Below are positions 24,504 to 32,308 of a stretch of DNA of 64,000 bases, piece after piece. The position numbers and the translations under genes are program-made. The stretch is from NCBI RefSeq assembly GCF_003002065.1, contig NZ_PVZG01000011.1, forward strand, positions 248,001 through 312,000, read 5' to 3'. The DNA is from Pseudosporangium ferrugineum (GTDB lineage: Bacteria; Actinomycetota; Actinomycetes; Mycobacteriales; Micromonosporaceae). The notes under the pieces are model-generated. The model was not told the origin of the DNA. It was given only the letters and a program-made list of their open reading frames with translations, and made no database searches. The first letter of the stretch is position 1. Every line of letters starts with the position of its first letter.

Positions 24504-25697
24504 CTACTTCTCGTTGGCGACGACGTCCGGGTTGGCGAGGATGAACTCCGAGAGCTTGTCCTGCTTGACGGCCCGGTACATCTCCATGCTCTTCGGCGTG
24601 ATCGTCTCGCGGCCGTTGCCGTTGCCGGCGAAGGTGCCGTTGTTCGTCCGCAGCAGCACCATGTCGTTCGCCGCGACGCCCTTGAGCCCGAAGATGAAGT
24701 CGGCCACCGGCACGTCGCCGGTGTCGAGCACGAACGCCTTGCCGGCCGCCTTGATCAGGTTGTTGACCTTGACCGGGTTCGTCATGACGCCGCTGCTGGC
24801 CGCCTTCTTGGCGATGGCCTTGATCAGCTGCTGCTGGTGGCGCTGGCGGTCGTAGTCGCCGTTCTTGAGGCCGTACCGCTGGCGGGCGTAGTCCAGGGCC
24901 TCCCAGCCCTCCATGTCCCGGCAGCCCTTCTCGTGCCAGACCTCTTTCTGGTTCCCGCCGACCTTGCGGGCCTCGGCCAGGTACATCGGCTTGCCGTCGA
25001 CGAGCTTCATGTGGTGCGACTTGACCCGCTGGTCGACGCACATGTGTACGCCCTTGAGCGCGTCGATCACGCTCTTGAAGCCGTTGAAGTCGATGATCGC
25101 GGCGCCGTCGAAGGACATGCCGGTGTTTTCCTTGATGGTCTGCGCCATGAGCTGCGCGCCGCCCGCCCAGCCGCCGCCGTTCTGCGCCCCGTGGAAGAAC
25201 ACCTCGGTCGCCTTGGCGGTGCCGCCCGCGTACTTCGCCTTGGGGAACGCCGGCACCCGCATCTCGGTGTCCCGGGGGATCGACACCAGGTACGCCTGAT
25301 CGTGGCTGGCCGGGATGTGCAGCGCGATGATCGTGTCGGACCGCAGGTCGTCCACCGCCCAGCGCTTGCGCGCGTCGACGCCCATCAGCAGGATGTCGAC
25401 CGGGCCCTTGATGTCGCCGCCGCCCTCGGACGACTTCTTCACCGTGCCGCCGAGCAGGTTCTCCTGGGTCACCGCGCTGGTCGCGTTGCTCACCAGCCAC
25501 TTGGTGCCCGCGACCCCGGCGCCGCCGGCCATCATCAGCACCGCGCCGAACACGATCGTCAGCTTGGCCCAGAGCGGGTCCTTGCGCTTCTTCGGCTTCG
25601 GGGGCGCCGCCGCGGCGGCTGGTCGACTGCTGCGCTGGGGTCCGCGATTGCCATCCGGAGCCGGCGTCGAGGGGCGCCGGGTGGTCTGGACGGACAT
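24504..25697 (-). CDS. LytR-CpsA-Psr (LCP) family ligase 1
   Basis: A 397-residue type II membrane protein. The N-terminal 40 residues are cytoplasmic and basic, with one transmembrane helix at about 45-70. The extracellular LCP domain includes DILLMGVDARKR, DDLRSDTIIALHIP and VSIPRDTEM with the conserved Arg and Asp that bind the polyprenyl pyrophosphate. YARQRYGLKNGDYDRQRHQQ follows. LCP proteins attach polymers such as teichoic acid or arabinogalactan to peptidoglycan. Probable first gene of an operon with rhodanese and GDPD. A second LCP gene lies upstream. Confidence 0.93.
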   Translation of the reverse strand: MSVQTTRRPSTPAPDGNRGPQRSSRPAAAAAPPKPKKRKDPLWAKLTIVFGAVLMMAGGAGVAGTKWLVSNATSAVTQENLLGGTVKKSSEGGGDIKGPVDILLMGVDARKRWAVDDLRSDTIIALHIPASHDQAYLVSIPRDTEMRVPAFPKAKYAGGTAKATEVFFHGAQNGGGWAGGAQLMAQTIKENTGMSFDGAAIIDFNGFKSVIDALKGVHMCVDQRVKSHHMKLVDGKPMYLAEARKVGGNQKEVWHEKGCRDMEGWEALDYARQRYGLKNGDYDRQRHQQQLIKAIAKKAASSGVMTNPVKVNNLIKAAGKAFVLDTGDVPVADFIFGLKGVAANDMVLLRTNNGTFAGNGNGRETITPKSMEMYRAVKQDKLSEFILANPDVVANEK

Positions 25698-25805
25698 GCG
25701 CTCTCCAAGCGGTCGGGGCCAACGGCGGAAGTCACTGTACGTTCAACTTCGATCTCGTGCGAGGCCTCATCTGTTTCAGAGGCATACACGCACCGTTAAC
25801 CTGCC

Positions 25806-25839
25806 CGGCGCGGGCGGTCATTTCTGCCGACCCGCGCCG
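25806..25839. terminator. Hairpin between the two LCP genes
   Basis: CGGCGCGGG at 25806-25814 pairs with CCCGCGCCG at 25831-25839 around a 16-base loop. It lies between the stop of LCP 2 (25858) and the start of LCP 1 (25697), both on the minus strand. It probably separates their transcripts, although no U-run follows on the minus strand. Confidence 0.55.
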
Positions 25840-25857
25840 TTTGACCGATTCGGCGAA

Positions 25858-27225
25858 TCAGTTCCGCGCGGGGCTGGACGGCTTGGTGTTGTTCTGCGCC
25901 ATCCAGTCACCCATCTTGTCGGCAGCCATCGCCTTGTACATAGCCAAAGCCTTCTCCCGATCGGCGACCACGACGCTCTGCCCCGAGATCGTCTCGCTGC
26001 CCTTGTTGGGGCTCGTGATGAAGGTGAGGTTCTCGCCGCGGAGGCTGCGGAACTGTAGGGCCATGTCGGTCAGCGAGAAGTCCTTGTCGGCGGTGATCGC
26101 CTTGGTGACCGCCTTGAGGAAGTTGTTGAGCTTCGCCGGGTTCGACAGCGTGCCGCCGCTGGCCGCCTTGTCCATCAGCGCCTTCAGGAACTCCTGCTGG
26201 TGCTGCATCCGGGCGAAGTCGCCACGGGCGAACTGCTTGCGCTGGCGGATCCAGTCGAGCGCCTGGGCGCCGTTCATGTGCATGGTGCCCTTGGTGAACT
26301 TGCGGTACGGCTTGTGGATCGACGTGATGGTCTGCTCCACCTTGAGGTCCACGCCGCCCAGCGCGTCGGTGACCTCCTTGAAGCCGCCGAAGTCGATGGC
26401 GAGCACGTGGTCCAGGTGGACGTCGCTCATGCACTCGACGGTCCGGACCGCCCGCGGCAGGCCGCCGAAGGCGAACGCGGCGTTGATCTTGTTGCGGCTG
26501 CCATTGCTGCACTCCGCGTTGTTCGCCGACGGGATGTTCACCCACAGGTCGCGGGGGATCGAGACGAGCTGGGCCGACTTGTGGTCGGCCGGGATGTGCA
26601 TGACGATCAGCGTGTCCGCGCGCCAGGCGTTCGTCGACTCCTTGGTCGCGTCGGGGTCCCGCGAGTCGCTGCCGACCAGCAGGATGTTCAGCGCGCCCTC
26701 GACCTCCTTGACCGGCCGGCCGTTGGTGAGGTCGGAGAACGCATCCGTGCGCTTGAGGTCGTCGTTGAGCCCGTCGGCGTAGCCGTAGAGCGAGATGCCG
26801 GCGATGAGGCCGGCCACGAGCACCGCGGCGCCGGCCACCATGGCGATCCGGCCCCAGCGCGGCTTCCGCTTGCCCTTGTACGGGCGCCCGCCGGGTCGTC
26901 CACCCGGGCCCTGCGGCGGGTCCACCGGACCGCCGGGGCCGCCACCGGCACCGCGCGGCGGCCACTCCTGCGCGCCGTCGCCGTAGGCCCGGCCACCGGG
27001 GCGGGCGCTCGCGCCGTACGCGCGGCCGGTCGGGCGGTCACCCGCGCCGCCGTACGCGCGGCCGGTGCCGGGGCCGCCACCGGCGCCTCCGGCGGGGCGG
27101 CTGGTGCCCACGCGGCCGGAGGAGCCCGGCACCGAAGCACGGTTCATGGCACCCGGCATACCCGCCGAGCCCGGCACCGAAGCCCGGCCGGCAGGGCTAC
27201 CCCAAGGGGACGAAGTCGCAGACAT
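25858..27225 (-). CDS. LytR-CpsA-Psr (LCP) family ligase 2
   Basis: A 455-residue paralog of the neighbouring LCP protein. It has a long cytoplasmic N-terminus of about 125 residues that is Gly/Arg/Pro-rich with repeated GRAYG blocks, then a transmembrane helix (IAMVAGAAVLVAGLIAGIS). The LCP domain has NILLVGSDSRD, NAWRADTLIVMHIPADH, VSIPRDLWV and LDWIRQRKQFARGDFARMQHQQ. Function as in the family: transfer of a glycopolymer from lipid carrier to the wall. ATG 27225 is the start; no clear ribosome site is visible. Confidence 0.92.
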   Translation of the reverse strand: MSATSSPWGSPAGRASVPGSAGMPGAMNRASVPGSSGRVGTSRPAGGAGGGPGTGRAYGGAGDRPTGRAYGASARPGGRAYGDGAQEWPPRGAGGGPGGPVDPPQGPGGRPGGRPYKGKRKPRWGRIAMVAGAAVLVAGLIAGISLYGYADGLNDDLKRTDAFSDLTNGRPVKEVEGALNILLVGSDSRDPDATKESTNAWRADTLIVMHIPADHKSAQLVSIPRDLWVNIPSANNAECSNGSRNKINAAFAFGGLPRAVRTVECMSDVHLDHVLAIDFGGFKEVTDALGGVDLKVEQTITSIHKPYRKFTKGTMHMNGAQALDWIRQRKQFARGDFARMQHQQEFLKALMDKAASGGTLSNPAKLNNFLKAVTKAITADKDFSLTDMALQFRSLRGENLTFITSPNKGSETISGQSVVVADREKALAMYKAMAADKMGDWMAQNNTKPSSPARN

Positions 27226-27335
27226 GGTTTCAGGTTACGTACCGGCCACCAGGCAAAGCGCGCATCGACACCGGCTCGGCACGAAGGGAGGAGACAATTA
27301 CCGTTCGTGAAAAGTTCACTACCGAGACGAATTGC

Positions 27336-28301
27336 TCACTTCGCGAAGAAGTCGATCGTGCGGCGCAGGCCCTCCTCCGGCCCGACCTGCGGCTCGTAGC
27401 CGAGCAGCTCGCGAGCGAGGGTCAGGTCGGGGCGGCGCTTCTCGGGGTCGTCGGCCGTACGCTCGATCAGCTCGACGCGGGACTCGCTGCCGGCCAGCTT
27501 CACGATCAGCTCGGCCAGGTCGAGCATGGTCAGCTCGTGCTCGGTGCCGCAGTTGATCGGGCCGGTCTCGGTGGAGTCGAGCAGCAGCAGGATTCCGCGC
27601 ACGAGGTCGTCGACGTACGTGATCGAGCGGGTCTGCGCGCCGGTGCCGTGCACGGTGATCGGGTCGTTGCGCAGCGCCTGGGAGATGAAGGTCGGGATCG
27701 CCCGGCCGTCGTCGGGGCGCATCCGGGGGCCGTACGTGTTGAAGATCCGCACGATGGCCGTGTCGAGCCCGTGGAGGCGGTGGTACGCCATGGTGGCCGC
27801 CTCGGCGAACCGCTTCGACTCGTCGTAGACCGCGCGGACGCCGATGGGGTTGACGTTGCCCCAGTAGCTCTCCGGCTGCGGGTGGACGGCCGGGTCGCCG
27901 TACGCCTCGGAGGTCGACGCCATCAGGAAGCGGGCCGAGTCGGCGACGGCGCGGTCGAGCAGCGCGAGGGTGCCGGCCGAGCCGACCTTGAGGATCTCCA
28001 CCGGCAGCTTGGCGAAGTCGGTGGGGCTGGCGGGCGAGGCCATGTGCAGCACGGCGTCGAAGCGCTCGGCCAGCGCGGGGTGATCGGGCAGCGGCTCGGT
28101 GACGTCGGCCTCGATCAGGGTGAACCGGGGCTCGGTGGCCAGGTGCGCGATGTTCTCGGCCGAGCCGGTCACGAAGTTGTCGATCGCGACGACCGTGCAG
28201 CCGCGGGCGAGCAGCGCGTCGGCCACGTGCGACGGCACGAAGCCGGCACCGCCACTGATGAGAATCCGATGTCCATCGCCGAATCGCTGCTGCACTGACA
28301 T
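27336..28301 (-). CDS. NAD-dependent sugar-nucleotide epimerase/dehydratase (UXS-like SDR)
   Basis: A 321-residue extended SDR. It most resembles UDP-glucuronate decarboxylases: HMASPASPTDFAKLPVEILKVGS, RFLMASTSEAYGDP, RIFNTYGPRMRPDDGRAIPTF, GTGAQTRSITYVDDL. The active-site pair is YDESK. The Rossmann turn reads GGAGFVPSH; the third Gly of GxxGxxG is Pro, which may alter NAD binding but is, from memory, shared by actinobacterial relatives. It probably supplies a UDP-pentose or related sugar for surface glycan. It sits between LCP genes and a terminator. Confidence 0.85.
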   Translation of the reverse strand: MSVQQRFGDGHRILISGGAGFVPSHVADALLARGCTVVAIDNFVTGSAENIAHLATEPRFTLIEADVTEPLPDHPALAERFDAVLHMASPASPTDFAKLPVEILKVGSAGTLALLDRAVADSARFLMASTSEAYGDPAVHPQPESYWGNVNPIGVRAVYDESKRFAEAATMAYHRLHGLDTAIVRIFNTYGPRMRPDDGRAIPTFISQALRNDPITVHGTGAQTRSITYVDDLVRGILLLLDSTETGPINCGTEHELTMLDLAELIVKLAGSESRVELIERTADDPEKRRPDLTLARELLGYEPQVGPEEGLRRTIDFFAK

Positions 28302-28321
28302 GAGGGCAACTGTAGGCGAAA

Positions 28322-28352
28322 GGGGCCGACGCGCAATTTGCGCATCGGCCCC
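28322..28352 (-). terminator. Strong terminator after the ActP operon
   Basis: A long stem: GGGGCCGA, C, GCGCAA, T, TTGCGC, A, TCGGCCCC. On the minus strand it lies 22 bases after the symporter stop and is followed by TTTCGCC. It should end the DUF485-symporter transcript before the epimerase gene at 28301. Confidence 0.85.
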
Positions 28353-28373
28353 CTCGTGTTCACCTGTGCCGGA

Positions 28374-30050
28374 TCAGTGCGCTCCGTGCCCGGTCAGGGA
28401 CCGGACCTCGAGCTCGGCGTACTTGTCGGCGTCGCTCTCCTTCGACACGATCGTGCCGATCCAGCCGCAGAGGAAGCCGATCGGGATGGAGATGATGCCC
28501 GGGTTCGACAGCGGGAACCAGTGCCAGTCCGAGTCCGGGAACATGGCGGTGGGCGTACCCGACACGACCGGGGAGAAGAACACCAGGAACACCGCGGAGG
28601 TCAGACCGCCGTAGATCGACCACAGCGCGCCGGAGGTGTTGAACCGCTTCCAGAACAGGCTGTAGAGGATGGGAGGCAGGTTTGCCGACGCGGCCACCGC
28701 GAACGCGAGGGCCACCAGGAACGCCACGTTCAGGCTCTGCGCGAAGATCGACAGCACGATCGCGATCGCGCCGATGACGAACGCCGAGATGCGGGCGACC
28801 CGTACCTCGTCGCGCTCGCCGGCCTGGCCGCGCTTGATGACGCTGGCGTAGAAGTCGTGCGCCACGCTCGACGACGAGGCCAGGGTCAGGCCGGCCACGA
28901 CGGCCAGGATCGTGGCGAAGGCGACCGCCGCGATGATGGCCAGCAGCACCGCGCCGCCGGTGTCGCCACCCAGGTAGGTGATGCCGAGCTCCTGGGCGAG
29001 CTGCGGGGCCGCCGTGTTGCCCGCCTTGTCCTGGGCGGTGATCGCCGTGCCGCCCACCATCGCCGCCGCGCCGAAGCCCAGGGCCAGGGTGAACAGGTAG
29101 AAGGTGCCGATGATGCCGATGGCCCACAGCACGCTCTTGCGGGCGATGCGGCTGGTCGGCACGGTGTAGAAGCGGGTCAGGATGTGCGGCAGGCCGGCCG
29201 TGCCGAGCACCAGGGCGATGCCCAGCGACAGCAGGTCCATCTTGCTGTAGAAGGTCTTCGCGGCGTCGGCCGTCTCCACGCCGTACCGAAGCCCGGGTTC
29301 GAGGAATGCCGAGCCCTTGCCGGACCGCGACGCCGCCTCGCCGAGCAGCGACGACAGGTTGAACTTGTAGTGGGCGAGCACCAGCAGCGTCATCACCAGG
29401 GCGCCGGTCATGAGCAGGAACGCCTTGACGATCTGGACGTACGTGGTGCCCTTCATGCCGCCGACCACCACGTACACGATCATGAGCGCGCCGACCAGGA
29501 CGATCGTGGCGATCTTCGCGGTGTCGGCGTCCATGCCGAGGAACGTGGTGCCGGGCTTGATGCCGAGCAGCAGGCTGACGAGCGCGCCGGCGCCGACCAT
29601 CTGGGCGATCAGGTAGAAGATCGACACGACGATGGTGGAGACGGACGCCGCGGTACGCACCGGGCGCTGGCGCATCCGGAACGCGAGCACGTCGGCCATC
29701 GTGTAGCGGCCCGAGTTGCGCAGGAACTCCGCGACCAGCAGCAGCGCGACGAGCCACGCCACCAGGAAGCCGATCGAGTAGAGGAAGCCGTCGTAGCCGT
29801 ACAGGGCGATGAGGCCGGCGATGCCCAGGAAGGACGCCGCCGACATGTAGTCGCCGCCGATCGCCATGCCGTTCTGGAAGCCGGAGAACTGCCGGCCGCC
29901 GGCGTAGAAGTCGGTGGCGGTCTTGGTCTGCCGGCTCGCCCAGATGGTGATGCCGAGCGTGACGGCCACGAAGACCAGGAAGAGCGTGATGGTCAGGGTG
30001 CGGCTCGTCGAGCTGGACGCCTCGGCCGCGAGCTGGAAGTACGGCTCCAT
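28374..30050 (-). CDS. actP: ActP-type sodium:solute (acetate/carboxylate) symporter 1
   Basis: A 558-residue SSS-family transporter with about 13 membrane helices. Visible family blocks include TDFYAGGRQFSGFQNGMAIGGDYMSAASFLG, GYDGFLYSIGFLVAWLVALLLV, GAGALVSLLLGI and VVGGMKGTTYVQIVKAF. It resembles acetate permease ActP, and the usual cargo is acetate, pyruvate or another small carboxylate. Start ATG 30050 shares one base with the DUF485 stop (TAATG), so translation is coupled. A terminator follows. Confidence 0.93.
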   Translation of the reverse strand: MEPYFQLAAEASSSTSRTLTITLFLVFVAVTLGITIWASRQTKTATDFYAGGRQFSGFQNGMAIGGDYMSAASFLGIAGLIALYGYDGFLYSIGFLVAWLVALLLVAEFLRNSGRYTMADVLAFRMRQRPVRTAASVSTIVVSIFYLIAQMVGAGALVSLLLGIKPGTTFLGMDADTAKIATIVLVGALMIVYVVVGGMKGTTYVQIVKAFLLMTGALVMTLLVLAHYKFNLSSLLGEAASRSGKGSAFLEPGLRYGVETADAAKTFYSKMDLLSLGIALVLGTAGLPHILTRFYTVPTSRIARKSVLWAIGIIGTFYLFTLALGFGAAAMVGGTAITAQDKAGNTAAPQLAQELGITYLGGDTGGAVLLAIIAAVAFATILAVVAGLTLASSSSVAHDFYASVIKRGQAGERDEVRVARISAFVIGAIAIVLSIFAQSLNVAFLVALAFAVAASANLPPILYSLFWKRFNTSGALWSIYGGLTSAVFLVFFSPVVSGTPTAMFPDSDWHWFPLSNPGIISIPIGFLCGWIGTIVSKESDADKYAELEVRSLTGHGAH

Positions 30051-30475
30051 TACTTCGCCCCCTCCGGGTCCGTGGTCGCCGTGGTCGTGGTGGTGCCGGC
30101 GGTGGTGCCGGCGGTGGTGTCGGTCTCCACCGGCTCAGGGGTGGCCGCGACGGTCGTGCCGGCCAGTTCGTCGCCGATCTTGTCGGCGATCGGGTCGAGC
30201 TCCTTCGCCGCGTAGCGGGAGTAGTACCAGGCGATCAGGAACGTCGACACGAACTGCAGCAGCCCGAACAGCAGCGCGACGTTGATGTTGCCGACGAGCT
30301 TCACGGACATGAAGCCGCGGGCGTACGCGGACAGCAGGACGTAGAGCGAGTACCAGAGGAAGAACGCGATGGTCATGGGAAAGACGAAGTTGCGCAGCTT
30401 GCGGCGCAACCCGGCGAATTCGGCGGACTGCTGGACCTCGAGGTACTTATCGGTCGGGGTCGCATCGGTCGTCAA
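30050..30475 (-). CDS. DUF485 membrane protein, symporter partner
   Basis: A 141-residue protein with two transmembrane helices (VFPMTIAFFLWYSLYVLLSAY and VALLFGLLQFVSTFLIAWYYS), typical of DUF485 proteins that precede ActP-type symporters. The C-terminus is Thr/Ala-rich. It probably assists assembly or function of the transporter; biochemical evidence in the family is thin. It is the first gene of the operon. Confidence 0.92.
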   Translation of the reverse strand: MTTDATPTDKYLEVQQSAEFAGLRRKLRNFVFPMTIAFFLWYSLYVLLSAYARGFMSVKLVGNINVALLFGLLQFVSTFLIAWYYSRYAAKELDPIADKIGDELAGTTVAATPEPVETDTTAGTTAGTTTTTATTDPEGAK

Positions 30476-30585
30476 CGGGGCTCACCACCTTCGTGGGGGC
30501 GGGTCTTTTCCCGCACCGTACGAAGCAGTGGCGTCGATCACTGACTGCCGGTCGGGGGGTGCGCCGAGCGGCAGTCAGCGTGCGC

Positions 30586-31122
30586 TCACCGGTCGAAGTT
30601 CCGGTAACGCCCCCGATAATGCATCAGCGGTGCCGGGTCGCCGTCCCCGATGACCACGTGCTCGACGGTGGCCTCGACCAGGAGGGCCCAGCCGTACGGC
30701 CGCTCGCCGTCGAGCCGGCAGCCGGCCCAGGTGGTGGCCCCGGCGGGCACCGGACCGTGGCCGGTCTCCGTCCAGTCGCCGTTCGCGAAGAGCCCGCCGG
30801 GCGCGGGCATCAGGCCGGCGAACCGGTCGGCGAGCTGCTGGTCGCGGGGGCCCAGCGGGGTGATCGCGAACCGGCCGGAGCGTGACACGGCGTCCCAGAA
30901 GTCGCTCTCCTCGTCGACCAGCCCGAGCACCCGGCCGGGGTCGCCGTCCGCCACCAGCATCGACGAGACGGTCAGCCCCGCGGGTCCGGGGGCGGTCCAC
31001 AGGGTCACCGGCGCGGCCAGCCGTCCCCGCAGCCGGCGTACCGGGGACTTGTCCTGGTCCGGGGTGGCGAACGGGTCCGTGGAGTGGATGTGTCCGCCGG
31101 CGTCTGGATTCACGTGAAACAT
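30586..31122 (-). CDS. Flavin reductase-like (FMN-binding split barrel) protein
   Basis: A 178-residue protein of the flavin reductase family: LAAPVTLWTAPGPAGLTVSSML, DFWDAVSRSGRFAITPLGPRDQQLADRFAG and GATTWAGCRLDGERPYG. Such enzymes bind FMN and supply reduced flavin or act as small reductases. No monooxygenase or halogenase partner is adjacent. It is divergent from the trpS leader with only 29 bases between start codons, so their promoters must overlap. ATG 31122 is the most likely start. Confidence 0.83.
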   Translation of the reverse strand: MFHVNPDAGGHIHSTDPFATPDQDKSPVRRLRGRLAAPVTLWTAPGPAGLTVSSMLVADGDPGRVLGLVDEESDFWDAVSRSGRFAITPLGPRDQQLADRFAGLMPAPGGLFANGDWTETGHGPVPAGATTWAGCRLDGERPYGWALLVEATVEHVVIGDGDPAPLMHYRGRYRNFDR

Positions 31123-31138
31123 TGTGCCGTCCCGCGGG

Positions 31139-31144
31139 TAGACT
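31139..31144 (+). promoter_or_regulatory. -10 element TAGACT of the trpS leader
   Basis: TAGACT lies 7 bases before the GTG of the leader peptide, so transcription would begin at or next to the start codon and the leader peptide mRNA would be leaderless. No good -35 match is visible at the usual distance (GAAACA at 31116). Confidence 0.55.
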
Positions 31145-31151
31145 CGTCGGC

Positions 31152-31190
31152 GTGAACACCGCGCGCGTACAGGGCTGGTGGCCGTCCTAG
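31152..31190 (+). CDS. trpS leader peptide with tandem Trp codons
   Basis: A 12-residue open frame (VNTARVQGWWPS) that starts with GTG 31152 and stops at TAG 31188-31190. It has two consecutive Trp codons, TGG TGG, at 31176-31181, right before the first arm of the attenuator. Trp is the rarest residue, and two in a row in a 12-codon peptide upstream of trpS is the classic sign of ribosome-mediated attenuation. Its translation is the sensor; the peptide itself needs no function. Confidence 0.9.
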   Translation: MNTARVQGWWPS

Positions 31191-31243
31191 GGACGGCTTC
31201 CCCTCGCGCTCGGGCCGTCCGTTCGGACGGCCCGTTTCTGTTT
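31181..31243 (+). promoter_or_regulatory. Four-arm transcription attenuator of trpS
   Basis: Four complementary arms share one 7-mer: arm 1 GCCGTCC (31181-31187), arm 2 GGACGGC (31191-31197), arm 3 GCCGTCC (31214-31220), arm 4 GGACGGC (31225-31231). Arms 3:4 form the terminator. Arms 2:3 form the antiterminator. A ribosome stalled at the Trp codons covers arm 1 and frees arm 2 to take arm 3. A ribosome that reaches the stop covers arm 2, so 3:4 forms. The logic is the same as described for an auxiliary trpS of Streptomyces coelicolor. Confidence 0.9.
31211..31243 (+). terminator. Intrinsic terminator of the trpS attenuator
   Basis: CGGGCCGTCC (31211-31220), loop GTTC, GGACGGCCCG (31225-31234), followed by TTTCTGTTT. 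A perfect 10 bp GC-rich stem with a U-rich tail: the best classical terminator in the window. Confidence 0.92.
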
Positions 31244-31279
31244 CCGCCGGGCTGTCCGACAAGCCTGAGGAGACCGACG

Positions 31280-32308
31280 ATGACCATCACCACCACCCTC
31301 CCGCTCGAGCAGCGGATCGCCGCCGATCCCCGGAACTTCCGGGTGCTGACCGGCGACCGGCCCACCGGGCCGCTGCACCTCGGCCACTACTTCGGCACCC
31401 TGCGCAACCGCGTCGAGCTCCAGCGGCGCGGCGTCGAGATGTTCGTCATCGTGGCCGACTATCAGGTGCTCACCGACCGGGACGTGGCCGATCGCCTGGT
31501 GGAGACGGTGGACGGGCTGCTGCTCGACTACCTGGCCGCCGGGCTCGACCCGGAGCACGCCACGGTGTTCGCGCACAGTGCCGTGCCCGCGCTCAACCAG
31601 TTGCTGCTGCCCTTCCTCAGCCTGGTCAGCGTGCCGGAGCTGCAGCGCAACCCGACCGTCAAGGACGAGATCGCGCACTCGCGGCAGAGCTCGGTCAGCG
31701 GCCTGATGTTCACGTACCCGGTGCACCAGGCGGCCGACATCCTCTTCTGCAAGGGCAACCTCGTGCCCGTCGGCCAGGACCAGATGCCGCACGTCGAGGT
31801 CACGCGTACGGTCGCCCGGCGCTTCAACGAGCGGTACGGACCCGTCTTTCCGGTGCCGGAGGGGCTGCTCAGCATCGCCCCGGTGCTGGCCGGCACCGAC
31901 GGCCGGAAGATGAGCAAGAGCCGCGGCAACGCCATCGCGCTGTCCGCCACCGCCGACGAGACGGCCCGGCTGATCAGGAGCGCGACCACCGACGCCGACC
32001 GGCACATCACGTACGACCCGGAACGGCGGCCGGGGGTGTCGGGGCTCGTCCACCTGGCCGCGTTGTGCCTGGACCGGGACCCGCACGAGGTCGCGGCGGA
32101 GATCGGTGACGCGGGGGCGGCGGCCCTGAAGCGGACCGTCTCCGAGGCGGTGAACGAGTTCCTCGCGCCGATGCGGGAGCGGCGGGCGGCGTACGCGAAG
32201 GATCGGGGCCTCGTCCGGGACGTGCTGCGCCGCGGCAACGCGCGGGCGAACGCGATCGCGGATCAGACCCTGCGGGAGGTGCGCGAGGCCATGGGCACCG
32301 TCTACTGA
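31280..32308 (+). CDS. trpS: Tryptophanyl-tRNA synthetase, attenuation-controlled
   Basis: A 342-residue class I synthetase. The ATP-binding HxGH motif is HLGHYFG after TGDRPTGP, and the KMSKS loop is GRKMSKSRGN. VADYQVLTD, the HSRQSSVSG block and the PVGQDQMPHVEVTR segment also fit TrpRS. ATG 31280 is chosen because GAGGAG lies 7 bases upstream. It is preceded by the Trp-Trp leader and attenuator, so expression should rise when charged tRNA-Trp falls. In Streptomyces the copy with this type of control is an auxiliary, indolmycin-resistant enzyme; whether a second trpS exists here cannot be seen. It overlaps the convergent permease gene by 7 bp. Confidence 0.97.
   Translation: MTITTTLPLEQRIAADPRNFRVLTGDRPTGPLHLGHYFGTLRNRVELQRRGVEMFVIVADYQVLTDRDVADRLVETVDGLLLDYLAAGLDPEHATVFAHSAVPALNQLLLPFLSLVSVPELQRNPTVKDEIAHSRQSSVSGLMFTYPVHQAADILFCKGNLVPVGQDQMPHVEVTRTVARRFNERYGPVFPVPEGLLSIAPVLAGTDGRKMSKSRGNAIALSATADETARLIRSATTDADRHITYDPERRPGVSGLVHLAALCLDRDPHEVAAEIGDAGAAALKRTVSEAVNEFLAPMRERRAAYAKDRGLVRDVLRRGNARANAIADQTLREVREAMGTVY

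Noticed and set aside
31139..31282. T-box riboswitch upstream of trpS
   Set aside because: There is no specifier loop or T-box sequence; the Trp-Trp leader peptide and four-arm pairing explain the region.
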